This document shows positions 47,057-49,644 of a stretch of 49,644 nucleotides of DNA, in pieces. Both the position numbers and the translations under genes were made by a program. This stretch comes from Lachnospiraceae bacterium. GTDB lineage: Bacteria; Bacillota; Clostridia; Lachnospirales; Lachnospiraceae. Position 1 is the first letter of the stretch. Each line of letters begins with the position of its first letter. The stretch lies in assembly GCA_022797375.1 (NCBI GenBank), contig JAAWKM010000007.1:1-49644 (forward strand), read 5' to 3'. Below the pieces are notes generated by a model. That model searched no databases, was not told the origin of the DNA, and saw only the letters and a list, made by a program, of their open reading frames with translations.

Positions 47057-47932
47057 ATGTTTCAATCATTGTTTACAAATTCATCATATGTTTCTTCTAA
47101 CCGTATAATTTATACACCTTCTTTATTTGCCCGTTCCTCGCTTTTGTATCTTCAGGAAACTGGTACTCTGTCAGCTATGGATGTACATAAATCATCACGA
47201 AAAAATTTATTATCATACTTATTTTTTATTGTGCTTTCTGGTACAGGAACACTGAATTATGAAGGAGTTGATTACCATCTTAATGCAAATAATTGTGTAT
47301 TTATAGATTGTGATAAGCCGTATTCACATATGACATCAGAAAACCTATGGAAACTTAAGTGGTGCCATTTTAATGGTCCAGAAATGAAAAGTATTTATGA
47401 TAAATATAAACACAGAGGGGGAAAGCCTGTATTTGTACGTTCCTCCAGTGAATATACAATACTTTTAGATAATCTTTATGAAACAGCAATATCTTCTTCA
47501 TATGTTAAAGATATGAAAATTAATTCATTAATTTCAGATTTATTAGTTTATTTAATGGAAGATGCATGGAATCCTGGAAATATAATTTTGACAAATAAAC
47601 AAAAGGATATACAAGATATAAAATCTTTTCTTGATAATAATTATAATACTAAAATTATGCTAGATGATTTATCTTATCGTTTTCTAATAGATAAATTTTA
47701 TATGTGTGAACGCTTTAAGAAACAATATGGCATTACAATAAATGATTATTTAATTAATGTAAGAATTACTGAGGCAAAGAAATTATTAAGGTTTACTGAT
47801 AAAACTATGGAAGAAATTGCAGAACTGACAGGGATTAACGGAGCGGCTTATTTTAGCAGACTGTTTAAAAAAGTAGAAGGTATAACTCCTGCCTGTTTCC
47901 GTAAAATGTGGCAACCACTAAACAAGTTATAA
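47057..47932 (+). CDS. AraC family transcriptional regulator
   Basis: C-terminal double HTH: MLDDLSYRFLIDKFYMCERFKKQYGITINDYLINVRITEAKKLLRFTDKTMEEIAELTGINGAAYFSRLFKKVEGITPACFRK. Confidence 0.92.
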   Translation: MFQSLFTNSSYVSSNRIIYTPSLFARSSLLYLQETGTLSAMDVHKSSRKNLLSYLFFIVLSGTGTLNYEGVDYHLNANNCVFIDCDKPYSHMTSENLWKLKWCHFNGPEMKSIYDKYKHRGGKPVFVRSSSEYTILLDNLYETAISSSYVKDMKINSLISDLLVYLMEDAWNPGNIILTNKQKDIQDIKSFLDNNYNTKIMLDDLSYRFLIDKFYMCERFKKQYGITINDYLINVRITEAKKLLRFTDKTMEEIAELTGINGAAYFSRLFKKVEGITPACFRKMWQPLNKL

Positions 47933-47974
47933 ATATATAATGATACAATTAAGTAAAAACAAAGGAGAAAATAC

Positions 47975-48500
47975 ATGTTTGAAATAAATTTAAATATTTT
48001 ATGCCTGGTTTTCTTCATATATTACTGGGTCAGGCTTTTTACATATTATAAAATTTCCAACGGTAAAACCTGTTTTGGCAGGAATAGCTTTTGCTTTTGT
48101 AATATTAGCTTGTTTTACTATATTTATTTTTTTAAGAAAAGAAGTTTTATTTTCTATTAAGAAGTTTTTTCTAAAGATATGTCTATAAGAATTGTTGTTA
48201 TTATAATAGTTGCAATACCTGTACTTATACTAGCAAAACAGCATGCATTCCATCATAATACTGATTTGTACCATGTACAAAGTATAAGATGGATTGAAGA
48301 GTATGGGATTGCACCTGGTCTTGGAAATTTGCACTACCACCTTGCGTATAATAGTGCATTTTTTCTTTATAGGCATTATTTAGCTGGCGTTTTATTCTTG
48401 GACGTTCATTACATTGTGTTAATGGATTTCTTATAGTATGTGGATTTTTTGTGCTGGCAGCAATCCAGTCATTTTTTCAGGGCTGGTGCTTAGCAATATG
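47975..48500 (+). pseudogene. Frameshifted remnant of a large membrane protein (LIC_10190-family-like)
   Basis: Pieces in different frames: IKFPTVKPVLAGIAFAFVILACFTIFIFLRKEV; MSIRIVVIIIVAIPVLILAKQHAFHHNTDLYHVQSIRWIEEYGIAPGLGNLHYHLAYNSAFF; ALFSWRFILGRSLHCVNGFLIVCGFFVLAA. Confidence 0.7.
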
Positions 48501-48603
48501 ACTGAACAGAATAGAAGGGATTTTGAATACCAGCCAGGCATAGTGCCGTTTACTATATTTTGTGGCTTTATTGCAGTACACCTGGCCAGGCATAAAATTT
48601 GTT

Positions 48604-48831
48604 TTAAATAATTTCCATAAGTTCTTTTCTGATTTTATGGATTGTTTCTATATCATTGCCTGTCCGACTGGAAATTTCTTTATCTGATAAGCCAGGATTT
48701 TTTGTAATAAGATAAGTAATTTTCATACCCTGTTCCATGCCCTGTTCAGTGGCTCTTTTTATAATTTTTTGTTCTATATCTTCTATGTATGTTGTAAATT
48801 TTTCTTCTACCATGTCATCCACCTCTTCCAT
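48604..48831 (-). pseudogene. C-terminal fragment of a PD-(D/E)XK/Rpn-type nuclease-like protein
   Basis: KIIKRATEQGMEQGMKITYLITKNPGLSDKEISSRTGNDIETIHKIRKEL; an open frame extends upstream to about 48912. Confidence 0.5.
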
Positions 48832-48878
48832 ATTTTTTGTATTAATATATAAATATTTGTATAATGTTCCTGTTACAT

Positions 48879-49644
48879 TTAATAATTTTGTGTAGTTCCC
48901 TCCGCCTGCCCGTTTTTTTGGTAGAAAACGCTTAAAACAGGGTCTTTAAAAGAAGCAACAAGCGCTGCCTGGAAAATTGCCATGCGCAGGTAAGGTGAAC
49001 CACGTTTGCTCATTACATTATGGGTGGCTTCAAATCCGCCAGACTGGCTCACAGAAGCATCAAGACCAGCATATGCAACAAGTTTTTTAGGGCTGTCAAA
49101 TTTAGAAATGTCACCAGTTTCACTAATGATGGCAGCACCAGTAACATTTCCAATTCCAGTAATTGTAGTAACAGGGGAATCTATTTCTCTCATTATTGAA
49201 GCAATTTCTGAATCAGTATCTTTTATTTGTCCTTCAATAAAAGATATCTGTGAGATTAATGTTTTTAACTGGAAAGTGAAGCTGTCCCTGGCAAAAGTAA
49301 TTCCAAAAGAATTTCCAGCAGAATTTTTTAATTGCCGGGCTTTCTGTGTACCAATTTTTTGCCGGCTAAGCTTTGCAAGCAGCCCTGCAAGGGTTTCAGA
49401 AGAAATTTCTTCAAAATCCATTGGGGAAGAAAACTGCATCAGGATTTCCTTTGAAGTTTTTCCAAATATATCTGAAAAAACAGACTGGTATTCTGGAAAT
49501 ACCTGGCCAGGTACACAGACTACTTTACGTTTAAGGCCACTTACAGAACTTGTAAGGTAACTACGGAATCTGGTGAGGTTACGTAATGAAAAAAGGTCTT
49601 CACTTGTAAGATGTGTTTCAACAAACTGTCCATAACGGATTAAG
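48879..49644 (-). mobile_element. IS110-family transposase, 5' end beyond window, 3' end frameshifted
   Basis: ITGIGNVTGAAIISETGDISKFDSPKKLVAYAGLDASVSQSGGFEATHNVMSKRGSPYLRMAIFQAALVASFKDPVLSVFYQK; reading frame stays open upstream to the window edge (RYGQFVETHLTSEDLFSLRNLTRFRSYL). Confidence 0.85.

Noticed and set aside
1-49644. CRISPR arrays, tRNA or rRNA genes
   Set aside because: No regularly spaced direct repeats and no tRNA/rRNA-like sequences noticed on reading.

Overview
AT-rich Firmicute sequence, probably Lachnospiraceae-like (lineage is inferred from style only). 0-8 kb: ddl and murF, an orphan solute-binding lipoprotein next to an MCP, and a methionine-gamma-lyase/aluminium-resistance-family PLP enzyme. 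7.9-17.2 kb: an unusual same-strand cluster of an HSP90-like GHKL ATPase with a novel N-terminal extension, three paralogous helical-repeat-like proteins with conserved Cys/His motifs, two metallophosphoesterases, a DUF3737-type beta-helix protein and a DUF1877-like protein. 17.4-46.3 kb: a large surface-polysaccharide locus. It holds WecG/TagA, two GT4-like enzymes, a Wzy-like protein, LicD, a GT52-like enzyme and Wzx. It also holds a legionaminic-acid-type nonulosonate pathway (LegB, LegC, PtmE, LegH, LegI, LegG, LegF), a cytidylyltransferase/Gfo-Idh fusion with a PLP aminotransferase, and a cassette with a GT-C-like protein, WecE/RffA, GNATs, MaoC, an O-acyltransferase, an ArnC-like GT2 and two EmrE-like proteins. 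46.3-49.6 kb: decayed DNA with an AraC regulator, a frameshifted membrane-protein pseudogene, a nuclease-like remnant and an IS110-family transposase running off the edge. Most notable observations: (1) three long poly-G tracts (G9, G8, G10) in coding sequence of the polysaccharide locus, the G10 splitting an acyltransferase that one G deletion would restore, suggesting phase variation; (2) the HSP90-like/three-paralogue cluster; (3) direct degenerate repeats bracketing the aminosugar cassette; (4) a repeated 61-nt leader immediately upstream of two unrelated genes. All homology calls come from reading protein motifs; no searches were run.
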